A DNA stretch of 64,000 bases. It comes from Cerrena zonata (lineage: Eukaryota; Basidiomycota; Agaricomycetes; Polyporales; Cerrenaceae). The notes under the pieces were generated by a model. The model saw nothing but the letters and a program-made list of their open reading frames with translations, was not told where the DNA came from and made no database searches. Positions within the stretch are counted from its first letter, which is position 1, and every line of letters begins with the position of its first letter. Location: the NCBI GenBank assembly GCA_038087015.1, contig JASBNA010000050.1, positions 272,558 through 336,557 on the forward strand. The letters run 5' to 3'. Made by a program: the position numbers and the translations under genes. Positions 46,244-56,649 of the stretch are shown in pieces.

Positions 46244-47762
46244 ATGGCCAAAGACAGCCTCTCACAGCTTCCTAACGAGCTAATCTCCTACATCTCTGAT
46301 TTCTTAGACTATCGCGATTTGGCCTCATTCGTACGCGTCTCGAAGGCGAACCACGATATCGTCAAACGCGAGCTATACTATGGCATAGAGCTCTCTGGGT
46401 CACTTGACCGAGCCAGGAAGTGTCTAATGACACTGTCGGACGCGTCGAACTCGGCAGCCGGATTAGTTCGGGATTTCGCATTTTCTTTCAAGCTAGTCCA
46501 TATAGTTCTTCAATTTGAGGATGAGGACGAAGACGACGACGAAGAAGTTGAAGACGAAGACGATGGTGGGGACGAAGACGAAGACGAGGACGAGGACGAG
46601 GACGCGGACGCGGATGAGGATGAGGATGAAAAGCAAATGGAAGTGGAGGTCCTTGCAGTCCATCTCATCACTGCTCTCCATAATATGAGCAATGTACGAG
46701 TAATCATTCTTGAATGTCCCTACTACAGGGAAGTCTTGACAGGATTATTCTCTACACCCAAGAAATACCTAAAGGTCTTGGGGTTGAACCATCACGACAT
46801 CTACCGTGCCACCGACCTTGACTGTATCAACGAGACCCCATCCTTCAATTGCCAAGTCAAGTTTCCATTGCTGGACGAGCTCGTGATCAATGTCAGTGTC
46901 GTCCTTGAATCTGACGATGAACACCTCATCAAGACTCTATTCCTCAACCACGCTGAACAGCTGAAATTCATATTTGGTAAATGTGAAATACTGTTCCCCG
47001 AACACATCACATTTCCGCGTCTCCTCGGTCTTTCTGGACTATCAGCTTCTCGATTCAGGCGACAACTCTCAGATCAGATGCCAAATCTTCACATAGTAGA
47101 ACTCACTGAACTCTATTGTGATACGTCCGAGCATACGAATGAGAAGCTCTCAGGATATTTTGAGAACTTGCGCGGCGTTGATTGTAATTTTTCGATCTTG
47201 CAGCTGCTTCTCTCATCTCCTCGGCCGTTGGGACGTATCACGGTGGGGCCCGGCAAGGACTCTAGGTGGAAAGATTTCCGGACCACCATAGAAATGCTTT
47301 CGAACTGCTCGCAATCTTTGCTTACCTTGGAAATCAACATTTACGTTCTACCTACCGACTATGGCGAGGTCAAGCTGGAGGAAGCTTGGTCTTCCATCCC
47401 ATCTCTGCCTCACTTGAAAACATTCTACATGTTTGCACCGATTTCATGGAAAAGGTATGTACAGAACCCAGTAAGTCGTTTGTTCATCCTGAGTATTATA
47501 GAAACTAATGGTCTCCGCCCAGTTAAATGCACTAGCTATTATACCGAAGGCACTGTTTTCCAAATTACCTCAACTCGAAAAGTTCATCTTCCAGGAAGAC
47601 CAGTTCAAACGCTGCAATTCGAATGTGCAGAGAGAGATATTGGCTCTTTGGGTGCAAGAGGAGATCCCTCCGTCTCTACATGAGATAATCTTCCAATCTA
47701 ACCCTGGAACTACCACCACCTGGAAGAGAGCAGGTAATTCCTGGGAGAAGTATAGAGTCTAA
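46244..47762 (+). CDS. F-box protein with long acidic tract
   Basis: Two exons, 46244-47470 and 47523-47762, giving 488 residues. Residues ~5-45 are an F-box (LSQLPNELISYISDFLDYRDLASFVRVSKA). Residues ~92-131 are almost only Asp and Glu, encoded by GACGAA/GAGGAC repeats. The rest is weakly leucine-rich (FPRLLGLSGLSAS; MPNLHIVELTELYC; LPHLKTFYMFAP; LPQLEKFIF). The donor at 47471 (GTAAGT) rather than 47455 (GTATGT) keeps the frame. Likely role: SCF ubiquitin-ligase substrate adaptor. The acidic run may bind basic partners such as histones, which is an inference. The antisense frame through the acidic tract is open only because of the repeat. Confidence 0.85.
46519..46638 (+). repeat. Acidic-codon (GAC/GAG/GAA) tandem repeat
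   Basis: About 40 codons of nearly pure GAC, GAG and GAA inside the F-box gene. This is a slippage-prone purine-rich tract likely to vary in length between strains. Confidence 0.75.
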
Positions 47763-48129
47763 CATCTTCTCAATCAAGAGCACAACAGGATCTAAGCAGG
47801 ATCCGTTTCGTAATGTTTTTGCTGGCTGGGTACCAAAAATCGGTTGTTATATTAGAGTACATGTCATCAACTCCACTCTTAGGAAAGTAGACTATCAGGC
47901 AAACTGAGTGACGGCCTTGCAGGTTGTAGTAGAAAATGTAACAATGTCCGGAGCGAGAGTCAAAATCGTGATTTCGAAATTCCATAAGATTTATTCGACG
48001 TCCGGATACGTAAGCAGTTTAACAGTGCATGTATTTGCTACACATGCGTCGTATATAACTTTGAACATCTCCACGAAATAGGGGTGCATTTCCTCTATAT
48101 TTAACCATCTACTTTCATCGAAACAGACC
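47763..48129. other. Interval between F-box gene and pseudogene patch
   Basis: F-box gene 3' UTR and unassigned sequence. Part of it (48050-48130) may derive from the promoter of the duplicated hydrophilic gene. Confidence 0.35.
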
Positions 48130-48345
48130 GTTTAACGAGAACGGCTCTCAAAATTCGATGGCCTGGAAGACTGAGCAACAAGGAGCCGGTCGAGCGATCG
48201 AAACCAAGGAAGATGAAGGTGTGTGTATGAACATCTCATCGCAAACTTGATATTGATTCCATGATAGGCATTGACTGGCCATGGGTCCATGAACACGTCC
48301 CTAGATAGGGCTTTCAGAACGACTGAATCCGTTTCTCGAAACGTC
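48130..48345 (+). pseudogene. Decayed copy of the small hydrophilic protein gene
   Basis: Nucleotide similarity to 45630-45930 is clear. TTTAACGAGAACGGCTCTC resembles exon 1. GCGATCGAAACCAAGGAAGATGAAG matches exon 2. The donor GTGTGTG and an intron containing ATCGCAAACTTGAT are preserved. GCATTGACTGG...CCATGAACACGTCC matches exon 3. The frame then hits TAG shortly after HEHVP and again TGA. Retention of the intron shows a DNA duplication, not a retrocopy. Confidence 0.7.
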
Positions 48346-48454
48346 TCTATAAATATATTAGGCTAGTAATCAGGTCGCTCGTGAATCTTGCTTACTTAGT
48401 CTCCTTCCAGTTAGACAAAAGGTGCTCCCCTTTTCCGTCCATAGTCAACTAAGT

Positions 48455-48777
48455 TAAACCGCCGTTAGATTCGTCATGAGAATTTGCATTTTCTTTTCGC
48501 GTGAAGACAGCGGTAATGATCTGATCATTTTGAGTAAACCTAGTAACAGTATTGACTCTGCTAGCGAATGGATCGCCTGTCGTGTTGATCGCAAGCGTAG
48601 TAGAGATGTGAGAGAACAATCGTGTCTGGCAGCTCATTCTCGCGCTCCTTGACTGAGCTGGGTTTGCCCTCGAGATGATTCTTTAGGCTGACATCAAGAA
48701 CGCATATTTCCCTTCTAAGATCTTCAAAACAATGGAGCAACGCCATCATAGCTGACCGGAAATGTACTGTTATCCAT
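48455..48777 (-). pseudogene. Truncated, frameshifted copy of the deaminase gene N-terminus
   Basis: Reading leftwards from the ATG at 48777, the sequence parallels the deaminase gene from 31819 to about 32120. Matching text includes FEDLRREICVLDVSLKNHLEGKP versus FEDLRKEICLLTVSLKDHLEGKP, and FTRKENANSHDES versus FTQNTNSHDES. A frame change at about 48615 divides it. It ends before the first intron position of the parent. No catalytic part is present. Confidence 0.78.
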
Positions 48778-49050
48778 GGCAATAGCCTGTTCGCAAATCG
48801 GTAGTCTTGATTATCTGTGTTGAGAAGGAAATTAGATTTCAGCACATATGCGGGTTACGCACTACGAAGAACAAGGCGATAAGGCGAAGGATCCCAAGTC
48901 ATATAGTGTCCATTGGTCTACAGTAAATCTACAAAGTGTGAGATCTTCACCTTACATAGTGCAATGCATCATCAACAAGAGGAGTTACAACGCGGCACGA
49001 CTAAAAGTTGACTTACCGTTGAAGTCACCAGAGATGCAATAAAAGTAGAT

Positions 49051-49154
49051 TGTCCAGGGCGAGAGTCGAACTCGCGATCCCGGGATTGCGTAAGCGACGC
49101 TTACTCATATTCGAAATATGAGACCCATGCTCTAACCAACTGAGCCACCCAGAC
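49051..49154 (-). tRNA. tRNA-Met (CAT), elongator type, with intron
   Basis: Minus strand, 104 nt. The acceptor stem GTCTGGG pairs with CCTGGAC (two G-T pairs) and the discriminator is A. The D arm is GCTC-AGTTGGTTA-GAGC. The anticodon arm starts TGGGT-CTCAT, giving anticodon CAT. The T arm is GCGAG-TTCGACT-CTCGC, which has the box B sequence GTTCGACTC. An intron of about 30 nt follows the anticodon. It pairs with the anticodon region (CTCATATT/AATATGAG) and carries a second small hairpin (GTAAGC/GCTTAC), a shape suited to tRNA splicing endonuclease. The exact intron limits and the base of the anticodon stem are uncertain by a few nucleotides. No encoded CCA, as expected in eukaryotes. Confidence 0.85.
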
Positions 49155-49472
49155 ATTAGCTATATACCAGGCGTTCTAGTCATGAGGCTACTGATCATTG
49201 GGCCGAATTTCGTGATATGAAAGATACTGCTTCCTAGGATGCCATCTTTTCTGAAACCACTATGAAGCCAATAATGCTACCTTTCAAGATCTCACCTTAT
49301 GTGCAGTATAGCTCCGGGATAGCAGATAAGATCCTCAGAGGGTTTCCGCTTGCGGCTTGCCTTTCTGACCGCGGTGTTCCTTGTGCGCTCTTACTGAACT
49401 TCTCGAACTCAATCGATAGATAAGGTATGGAATGTGGACCTAGGATGGAGCATATTCATCTCCCCCTGCTCG
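49155..49472. other. Interval between tRNA-Met and VIT-VWA gene 1
   Basis: tRNA upstream flank (minus) and promoter of the VIT-VWA gene (plus). No other feature seen. Confidence 0.4.
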
Positions 49473-52341
49473 ATGTCGGGACAACCCTTCTCTGGCATTG
49501 TCTACGGCTCACCGGAAAGTGGTCTCATTCATCTACCTCTTGTCGAAGTGAAAGTGCGGGCTCTGGTCGTAGATGGTATGTCATATCCACCGTATATACC
49601 CATCTGATAATATCAATGACTTGCCTAGTCTCTGCACGAGTGACGTTGAGCCAGGTATTCGTCAACCAGGATCCTGATCGAACTCCTCGTGCCAAATATG
49701 TATTCCCAATACCTGCTGGTGCTGCTGTTTGCGCCTTTGAGATGCACACAGAAGACGGCGGGACAATTCGCGGTATAGCAAAGGAGAGGGAACAAGCACA
49801 TCGGGAACATGAACAGGCTTTGAATGCAGGAAAACTTACGAGCCTAGTCGAATGGGCTACAGATGACAGTACGCAATCCCTTCTTATTCCAAGACAGCGA
49901 CGGACTGAGTGTATCGACCTCAGTTTTCACAATATCTGTGGGGTCTGTTCCCGTAAAACAGCGTGTTACGACTCATTTGACTGTACGGCTGCTCATTATT
50001 GGCATACGAACGCTGCTAACTTGTGTTCTTGTAGTACGTCGTCGATTTGATGAGTAATGATATTGCATCCCAGATACGCTTACAGCTGCCTATGTACATC
50101 GGGGAACGATACGGTAAACTACCTGCTACCATGGAAGGTGCGTCACAAGGTTCGTCTCGCACCCGAGTGCGAATCGTAGTCGCCATCCAAACCAAAGGTG
50201 CAATAAAGGCAATCAATTGTCCAACCCATCCGTCCATTTCCATTTCCCCGTATCAAACTCATCGCGGTCACTCATCTCGCCATCGCATGATTGCCCGGCT
50301 CAGGTCCAAAGAGTTTCTGCAAAGAGACTTTGTATTGGTCATCGAAGCTCATGGTCTCGATGTTCCCAGATGCTTTGCTGAATATGGACCGACGGGATCT
50401 GGCACAGTTGCATTGCAACTTACCATGGTTCCGAAATTCGAGTCTGCTCCGATGATATCCAAGGAGTATATCTTCCTTGTGGATTGCAGTGGAAGCATGG
50501 GACAGGAAAACCGTATCGAGAACGCAAAAGTTGCACTTGTTGCCTTGCTTCAAACACTCCCCAAGCATGGCACAGTTTTTAACATACTCCGCTTCGGCAA
50601 CAGTACAACTTCCTTGTATAGTTCAAGCCAGACATACAGCGAGAACACCCTTCAACAAGCAGTAAGTTGATTTACTCTAATAGCAATAGTGTCTTAACAT
50701 CTTCTAGAAATCACATATCGACCTCATTGATGCAGATTATGGAGGAACAGAAATTTGCTTGGCACTTCAAACCGTTTTCAGAAACCGCAGTAGGTCCATA
50801 CCCAGCGAGGTTTTTGTTTTGACTGATGGGGAAGTGAGTCCACAATCTTCGTGTTTATTTCTAACATACTGAGATCGTAGGTTTACGACGACGGAGCGGT
50901 TGATAGTGTGAGGACAGCAGTTTCCCAAGCCGCGCCCCATGCCCCTTTGCATGTCTTTGTCCTCGGAATAGGCAATACTGCCTCCTCAGCAATGTGTCAA
51001 GGTATTGCCGATGCAGGGAATGGTGTCTATTTAATGACCACCTCTGCCGAAGAGATCCTTGGGAAAACATCGAGCCTAGTTCGTGCTGGTAGGACATCAT
51101 TCATCAAGGATGTAACGATCGACTGGAAGGTGCCTTCCCCATCGAGTATTGATGGCGCCGTACGGTTTGTACAAGATGATGCCTTCGTTCATCAAGCACC
51201 GCTCAAGATCGAGTCCATCTATCCTGGACATCGTTTTATCGTTTTCGCTATCATTAAACACGATGGTTTCATTGTACCAAGGGAGGTCACTGTGAAAGGA
51301 AAGAAAGGTGACCAAGACGTCAGCATCCGAGTCCCGGTTGAATATGCCAAGTTCTCCGACGAGCTCCCCGACATACCGCTAATTCATACCCTTGCTGCCC
51401 AGCGACTCGTCAGGAGCATACTCTCCGGAAATATTCCCATGACTCCACTCATTGATGAGAAAACTGCTGTGGTACGCCTTGCAGAGCAGTATCAGCTGGT
51501 CACACCCTATACCTCATTTATTGCCGTCGAGGGCGAAGGTGGCAGAAGTAACGAAACTCCTGCTCAAGTCCGGGCTAGACACAACCCAACAACTCGAACT
51601 ATCCCCGTCCACCACTCATCGGACGACTCGCACCCGCCCCCACGTGAGTTAGCCGGTTGGGGTGAATATCTCACGGAATGGATTTCTTTTGGTACTAGCT
51701 ACCTCGAAACTCTTGGGCCTTCCTTGTGGGACACGGTATTCAGGTCCTGGTGGTCCACTCCTAGTGGCAATCCCGTCGCTGTAGAGGACCGCCAGGAAAC
51801 GGATCCCGTTGGCAATGTCTCGGATGGGTACCCGTCTGACGACTATTCGACAATGAGTTCCTTGTTAAGTTACTCAGAGTCAGATTGGTCCGACGAACCG
51901 AGAAGACGTCCTGCGCCTCCCTTATTAGACCCAAACCCTCGTAGTCCATCCCCGCAATTGGTGCTTGTCGATGACGAAGTCCAACAGCCTTCCCGCGCTC
52001 GGCTAGCATTTCCCAACATTACTCCATCAGCTCTTCCAATCAACGAAAACGTCTTCACTCTGATTCGTCTGCAATCCTTTGACGGCTCCTTCCTTCCAAG
52101 TGATGAGCTTAGCCGCATTGTTGGCCCAACCGCGCTTTCATTGCCTGGCGGTTCTCAAATCGACCAGAAGCTTTGGGCGACGGCGGTCGCCGTGGCTTAT
52201 TTCCGAAAGCATCTAGGCAACCAGCAAGAGTTATTAGACGGGCTTGTAGAAAAGGCAGTGGAATTTGCTGATGAAAGCGGACTTATCAGCACTGCTGACT
52301 TTGAGGCTTTGATTGAGCGGGCGAGAGGTGTCGTGGTATGA
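49473..52341 (+). CDS. VIT-VWA domain protein (paralogue 1)
   Basis: Six exons: 49473-49575, 49629-49868, 49924-49982, 50035-50661, 50708-50833 and 50881-52341 (871 residues). Residues 1-135 are a VIT (vault inter-alpha-trypsin) domain: GLIHLPLVEVKVRALVVDVS, YVFPIPAGAAVCAFEM, GIAKEREQAHREHEQA. Residues ~278-440 are a VWA domain with intact MIDAS, VDCSGSM (D-x-S-x-S) and FVLTDGEV. From ~690 the chain is Ser/Pro-rich. The last ~95 residues (LIRLQSFDGSF...LWATAVAVAYFRKHL...LVEKA) match the C-terminal domain seen in fungal VWA and PARP4-like proteins. No signal peptide, so probably cytosolic. Function unknown; metal-dependent protein binding is likely. Paralogues at 56650-60209 and 60595-63376. 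Confidence 0.9.
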
Positions 52342-52913
52342 ATTGTCTCGTGGATTTGTGAAATTTTTCGCTTATAATTTACTGAATTTGATTTGATCCT
52401 CGATACTTGTGTACAGAGTTTTCTTAGAAAACATATGACTTTTGACGTGTATCCTGGTGCTGAACTCATGACTGGCCTACATTTGCTCTAGGACGGTCTA
52501 AAACAGGATACCTCAGGATTTGAGCTTCTCCGTCTCACATTCTCACCAGTCATAAGGATAAGGAAGTCAGCGGTGAGCCTTACTATCCATGCTAACTCAC
52601 ATGGCCTGGACTTGCCCGTGAAAGACACGCTGTTTCGCTGTCAAAATCCGCACCCTCCCATCCAATCTACGCATCCGGTATTAATGGTCGCTTGACACGC
52701 CTCTCCGGCTTCTCCTTGGTCAAGAAGGTAAATTGGCTATACTTGTATGAATGAAGCCGTGCCGAGGCGTGGGTCTCTGTCATGAAGTATTCTAGGAAAG
52801 AAGTTTAAGGGCGGATTGTCCATCCACCCGACAGTTCTTCAGGTGTATATAGGGATCGGTCGTACCTCATTCTTCAGACCGTTCACGGATACTGTACACG
52901 TCCCTGGTTCGAG
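52342..52913. other. Interval between VIT-VWA gene 1 and DUF6533 gene 2
   Basis: 3' UTR and promoter sequence. No gene or RNA recognised. Confidence 0.4.
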
Positions 52914-54617
52914 ATGTTGGACTCGTTGCCTGGAGGCTATTCACTCGATGTCTTCCAGAATATGAGGGTAGAGACGGTGCGTCACAATCGATCAGCGGCA
53001 TACACTAAACGACTAAAATAGCATTATAGTACACAAACAGTTCGTATTGACCCAGTGTTATGGTAGAAGGTTATCGCTGATATTGAACGCAGTGGCTGCA
53101 GCCAGCCTCTTGGTACGCATCTATCAACTGAGATATTGTTATCTCACTTACATCATACCCAGGTGTACGACTGTATTTTGACGATTCACGACGAGATTAC
53201 TCTCATATGGCCCTCACGACTAAATCTGGTCAAGATACTCTTCTTCCTGACGAGATACATGGCTTTCGTAGATGTCTCTCTAGTGCTGTACTGTTCGTCG
53301 TTTTACTTGGCTCGTCTGTAACGTATACTCATAATTCTAAAGATCAGCTCAAGCCACAAATTACAGTCCACGAGTGTGAGATAGTCTACAAATTGGCGGG
53401 ATGTGAGCTTCTCACTCTCCGAGCCCTTCCTCTTACTCATATATGATTACCTTTACAATATCAGGGTTCATTCTTATTGGTATCATTATTGCAGAAAGTG
53501 AGTCACATAATCCATTTCACTCGATGAATTCTCTCATCTCATTCATACGTCCCAAGCGATTCTACTTGTTCGAACATGGGCAATATGGGGACGGGGTTCA
53601 AAGTTGGCAATATCTTTTCTCATATTGTTTGCTCTCGCAGCGGGACCAGCTCTCGCGATTCAAAATATGTTCATGAATTCTATAGTCTGTGAGTATCAAT
53701 CCGTAGAGCAACACTTTTTTCAAATACTCATGACTTGTAAATCAGTTGCACCCTTGTCTAATCCAGCGACACCAGGGTTAGTTGCTAGTTCATGAAACGT
53801 CACATTGTATTGAATCAAATATAGGTGTCTCGTTGTCGCAGGCAGTCCCGTCATAGCCATCAGCTTTATCATTGTGATCATAATCGAGACAAGTAAGTTC
53901 TTTCTCAAAACACCCTGGCATTATCTCTGTAGTAATCACAATGCTCTAGTCGTTCTCATCTTGACACTCATCAAGGCGATACAACATTGTAAATTATATT
54001 ACTCACACTGTGGTATCTTGACTGAAGTATTCACTTCAGTTCGCCTGACTGGGCGTCAGGATTTCCTGTCTGTGCTCTATCGTGATGGTAAGAAGAGCAT
54101 CCGCACTGATATCGATGACGCGCTGACATTAGTTTGATGTATAGGCCTATTGTTTTACGTTTACTGCCTCTGTATGTCATTCTACAAGTGTTCTGCAATC
54201 CCTATGTTGATGTTTCGATAGCTATATCTGTTGCAAATCTCATCGTTATTGTCGGAACTCCGGTATGGATTTATGCATACCCTCTTTCAGACCAACTAAT
54301 ATAGAACATACTAGAGGGGTCTTGCAACAACACTGGCTCTGTGAGTTCTGACGGTTTTAATAATCTGTGTCGGAATCTGACCTAATACATTCAGCATACA
54401 ACGTGTATTACACTCCTGCTTGACCTCTCGCATCCTCGTACACCTACGATTAGCAAGCTCACGAGACTCAATACTGTACTCGGTACGGAACACCAACGTC
54501 ACGACCCTTCGATCTATATCTATGATGTTGTACGTATCTCCATCGTCTCACACCATGCCTGAAGGCCAGCCGTTGCGTACACCGTTGGGCGCATCAGTGT
54601 CATCAACGGAAGCCTGA
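52914..54617 (+). CDS. Multi-pass membrane protein with DUF6533 domain (2)
   Basis: The start codon at 52914 opens MLDSLPGGYSLDVFQNM and is followed by short exons. One codes NAVAAASLL, joined through an intron to VYDCILTIHDEITLIWPSRL and NLVKILFFLTRYMAFVDVSL (53163-53280), the DUF6533 hallmark. Hydrophobic exons near 53440-54010 add transmembrane segments. The C-terminal exon (from ~54415) codes LTSRILVHLRLASSRDS and ends SVSSTEA at 54617, matching the family's SRxLxxLR cytoplasmic end. Internal exon limits were not fully resolved. Function unknown. Clearly a paralogue of the gene at 38700-40247 (shared YDxxLT, LIWPSR and FFLTRY/FLLTRY). Confidence 0.72.
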
Positions 54618-54849
54618 ACACTCTTGATATAAGACAATGTATGTACTGTATTTATACATCTGGGTTCCGAAATGGACGGATAGAAGAGTCTTCGCGTATC
54701 ATGTAGTTCGTAAATAGCAATGCAACGTCATCTAAGTAATACAGTAAATGTCGATAAAAGCTGCACGATAGCGATAGCAAAAAAATACAGGTTGGAAGGA
54801 CACCCTGTCGCGTTTAACGCAGGGCAATGCCTATCCTATGAAGATGGGA

Positions 54850-56316
54850 TTAACGCGGAGGCGGAGGACTCAAATAAGTATCGGGTTCCCTTCGTGTTTG
54901 TGGGGTAGATATTGCGGAATAGGCAGATGGATAGCCTCGCGTATTCTGTGTCGGCGGTGGGGTGGCATAATGATAACTATACGTAATGGAGTGGGCACCT
55001 AGGCCATGGGACGAGGCACCTGGAGAAGGCAATCCACCAATACTTGTTCCGGTACCAGGTGTTCGTAAAGGTCGAATGGCAGTTGCCCCTTCAGAGGCTG
55101 CACGAGAGAACGTGCGAAATGTGTAGGGTGACGCAGTAAGTGTAAGCCGATTATTCGTCTCCGAAGGTGCGTATGTGGATTGCCCATAATAAGCGGATAG
55201 CGCCGACTGGGTGGGAGTAGGTGGGATGGTTTGTATCATTAGTTGGGGGATGGGTGCAGAGACATGAAGATCCGCAACATCGTCTCCGTGCTTTTCCTTT
55301 CGCGGTTTGGGCGTATACCACGATACTGGAGGGCCAGGGGGTCGTTTCCGACCTCGACTTGAATCGAGCTCTGGGGTATAATCGTCAGTGATTTGGATAT
55401 TCATCCAGGGAAGATTAATGATATCTGTGAATAGACGATGTATACGGTCGGCATAGCTTGCAAAAGATGTATCTTCAGGATTTGTGAAGGGATAGGGCGT
55501 TTGCGTCTTCTCGTAGTCAGCAAGTTCACCTCGTTGAACCTGGACAGGACTACTCGTAAGAGAGGGAGCAGGGGACTCGCCGTGGTGCACGGCAGTAGTA
55601 CCATCGTCAACTGGATCCTGATAATTTGACACGGGGTTCGTACTTGATGTAGTCCTAGGGTTATCCTCTGGAGGCTCAGGAACCTCTGGGATCGGCATCG
55701 AAACGGGCTGAACATATGGGGTGGAGGTATCATTCGGTTGAAGTGAGATCCTGGATGTTCGAACATTCGGCGAGGAAGAGTAATATGATACTCTTGGAGA
55801 ATTAAACACCGTCCCTGTTGGTCCATCTGGTTCGTACCCGGGCTGCGGTGTATGTATAGTACCTCGCGGATTGTTTTTGACCATAGCGTTTGGAATATGC
55901 TTCAGGGTAGAGACAAACCCCCCAATGAAGTTTCCAAATCTTGATCGAGTGGGTGGTTGTAGCGGAGGGGGTATAACACCTTGCTCAATATCTGGTAGTC
56001 GATTATCGGCAATAGGCTCCTGAATCGTGTGCCGACTGGGAGTTCGTTCGCGTACATCCTCCTCTGCATCCTCCGGCCCAATATCTCCATACATATCATC
56101 TATATCCTGCTCCATGATCGTCCCACCGGGCGGCACAGATGGAGATCCTACGATGGGTGCCAATGCTGGTGTCCATGTCTGATACGGATTATATGCTGGA
56201 GACATTAGCTGAGGGTCGTGTGTGGAGGTACTGGGTCCTGAGGCGGGGTCGTTATCAAAGTAAGAATCAGCATGTCGCATATATCGCGGATTGTTATAGC
56301 TGCCATGGTCCGCCAT
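54850..56316 (-). CDS. Pro/Ser/Thr-rich hypothetical protein
   Basis: A single 488-codon open frame starting MADHGSYNNPRYMRHADSYF and ending YLSPPPPR. It is rich in Pro, Ser, Thr and Tyr and probably largely disordered. Folded-looking segments are few: SRFGNFIGGFVSTLKHIPNAM (residues ~140-160) and SFASYADRIHRLFTDIINLPW (~285-305). The latter begins a patch likely to be helical. No catalytic motif, signal peptide or membrane segment. It lies 333 nt downstream of the VIT-VWA-PalI fusion gene on the same strand. Long proline-rich tails are common on PalI proteins, so a functional link is conceivable but unproven. Confidence 0.75.
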   Translation of the reverse strand: MADHGSYNNPRYMRHADSYFDNDPASGPSTSTHDPQLMSPAYNPYQTWTPALAPIVGSPSVPPGGTIMEQDIDDMYGDIGPEDAEEDVRERTPSRHTIQEPIADNRLPDIEQGVIPPPLQPPTRSRFGNFIGGFVSTLKHIPNAMVKNNPRGTIHTPQPGYEPDGPTGTVFNSPRVSYYSSSPNVRTSRISLQPNDTSTPYVQPVSMPIPEVPEPPEDNPRTTSSTNPVSNYQDPVDDGTTAVHHGESPAPSLTSSPVQVQRGELADYEKTQTPYPFTNPEDTSFASYADRIHRLFTDIINLPWMNIQITDDYTPELDSSRGRKRPPGPPVSWYTPKPRKEKHGDDVADLHVSAPIPQLMIQTIPPTPTQSALSAYYGQSTYAPSETNNRLTLTASPYTFRTFSRAASEGATAIRPLRTPGTGTSIGGLPSPGASSHGLGAHSITYSYHYATPPPTQNTRGYPSAYSAISTPQTRREPDTYLSPPPPR

Positions 56317-56649
56317 GACAGGAGGAACTTTCAGAGAGAGATCTGGATAGGCTGCGTATCACAGTATTCGGGCGTCGATTTCCGTACACGTGTTGTGAAC
56401 ACGTCGGTCAGGATTTCAAGCACTGAGTCTGAGGAATAGGTCAAAGGATGAGAACAGCCAATAGTCAGAAGAGAGATGTTATGTATTGCAGGTAGAAGAC
56501 AAGAGCGTTGTCAACAGTACTAATAACAATGACATTCGGCTGAGTGAACTGGAGATTTGGAAACGGATCAAATGGCTCTCGCCAGAATAGGAAAGTCTAG
56601 TAATCGCAAAAAAGGCTATCGTACAAACATCATGGCTCGGTATTCCTTT
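56317..56649. other. Interval between Pro/Ser-rich gene and fusion gene
   Basis: Promoter of the 488-aa gene and 3' UTR of the VIT-VWA-PalI gene. No splice-linked reading frame joins the two genes that I could find. Confidence 0.4.

Noticed and set aside
46493..46707. Minus-strand Ser- and Val/Phe-rich ORFs
   Set aside because: Antisense of the GAC/GAA acidic repeat; openness comes from composition.
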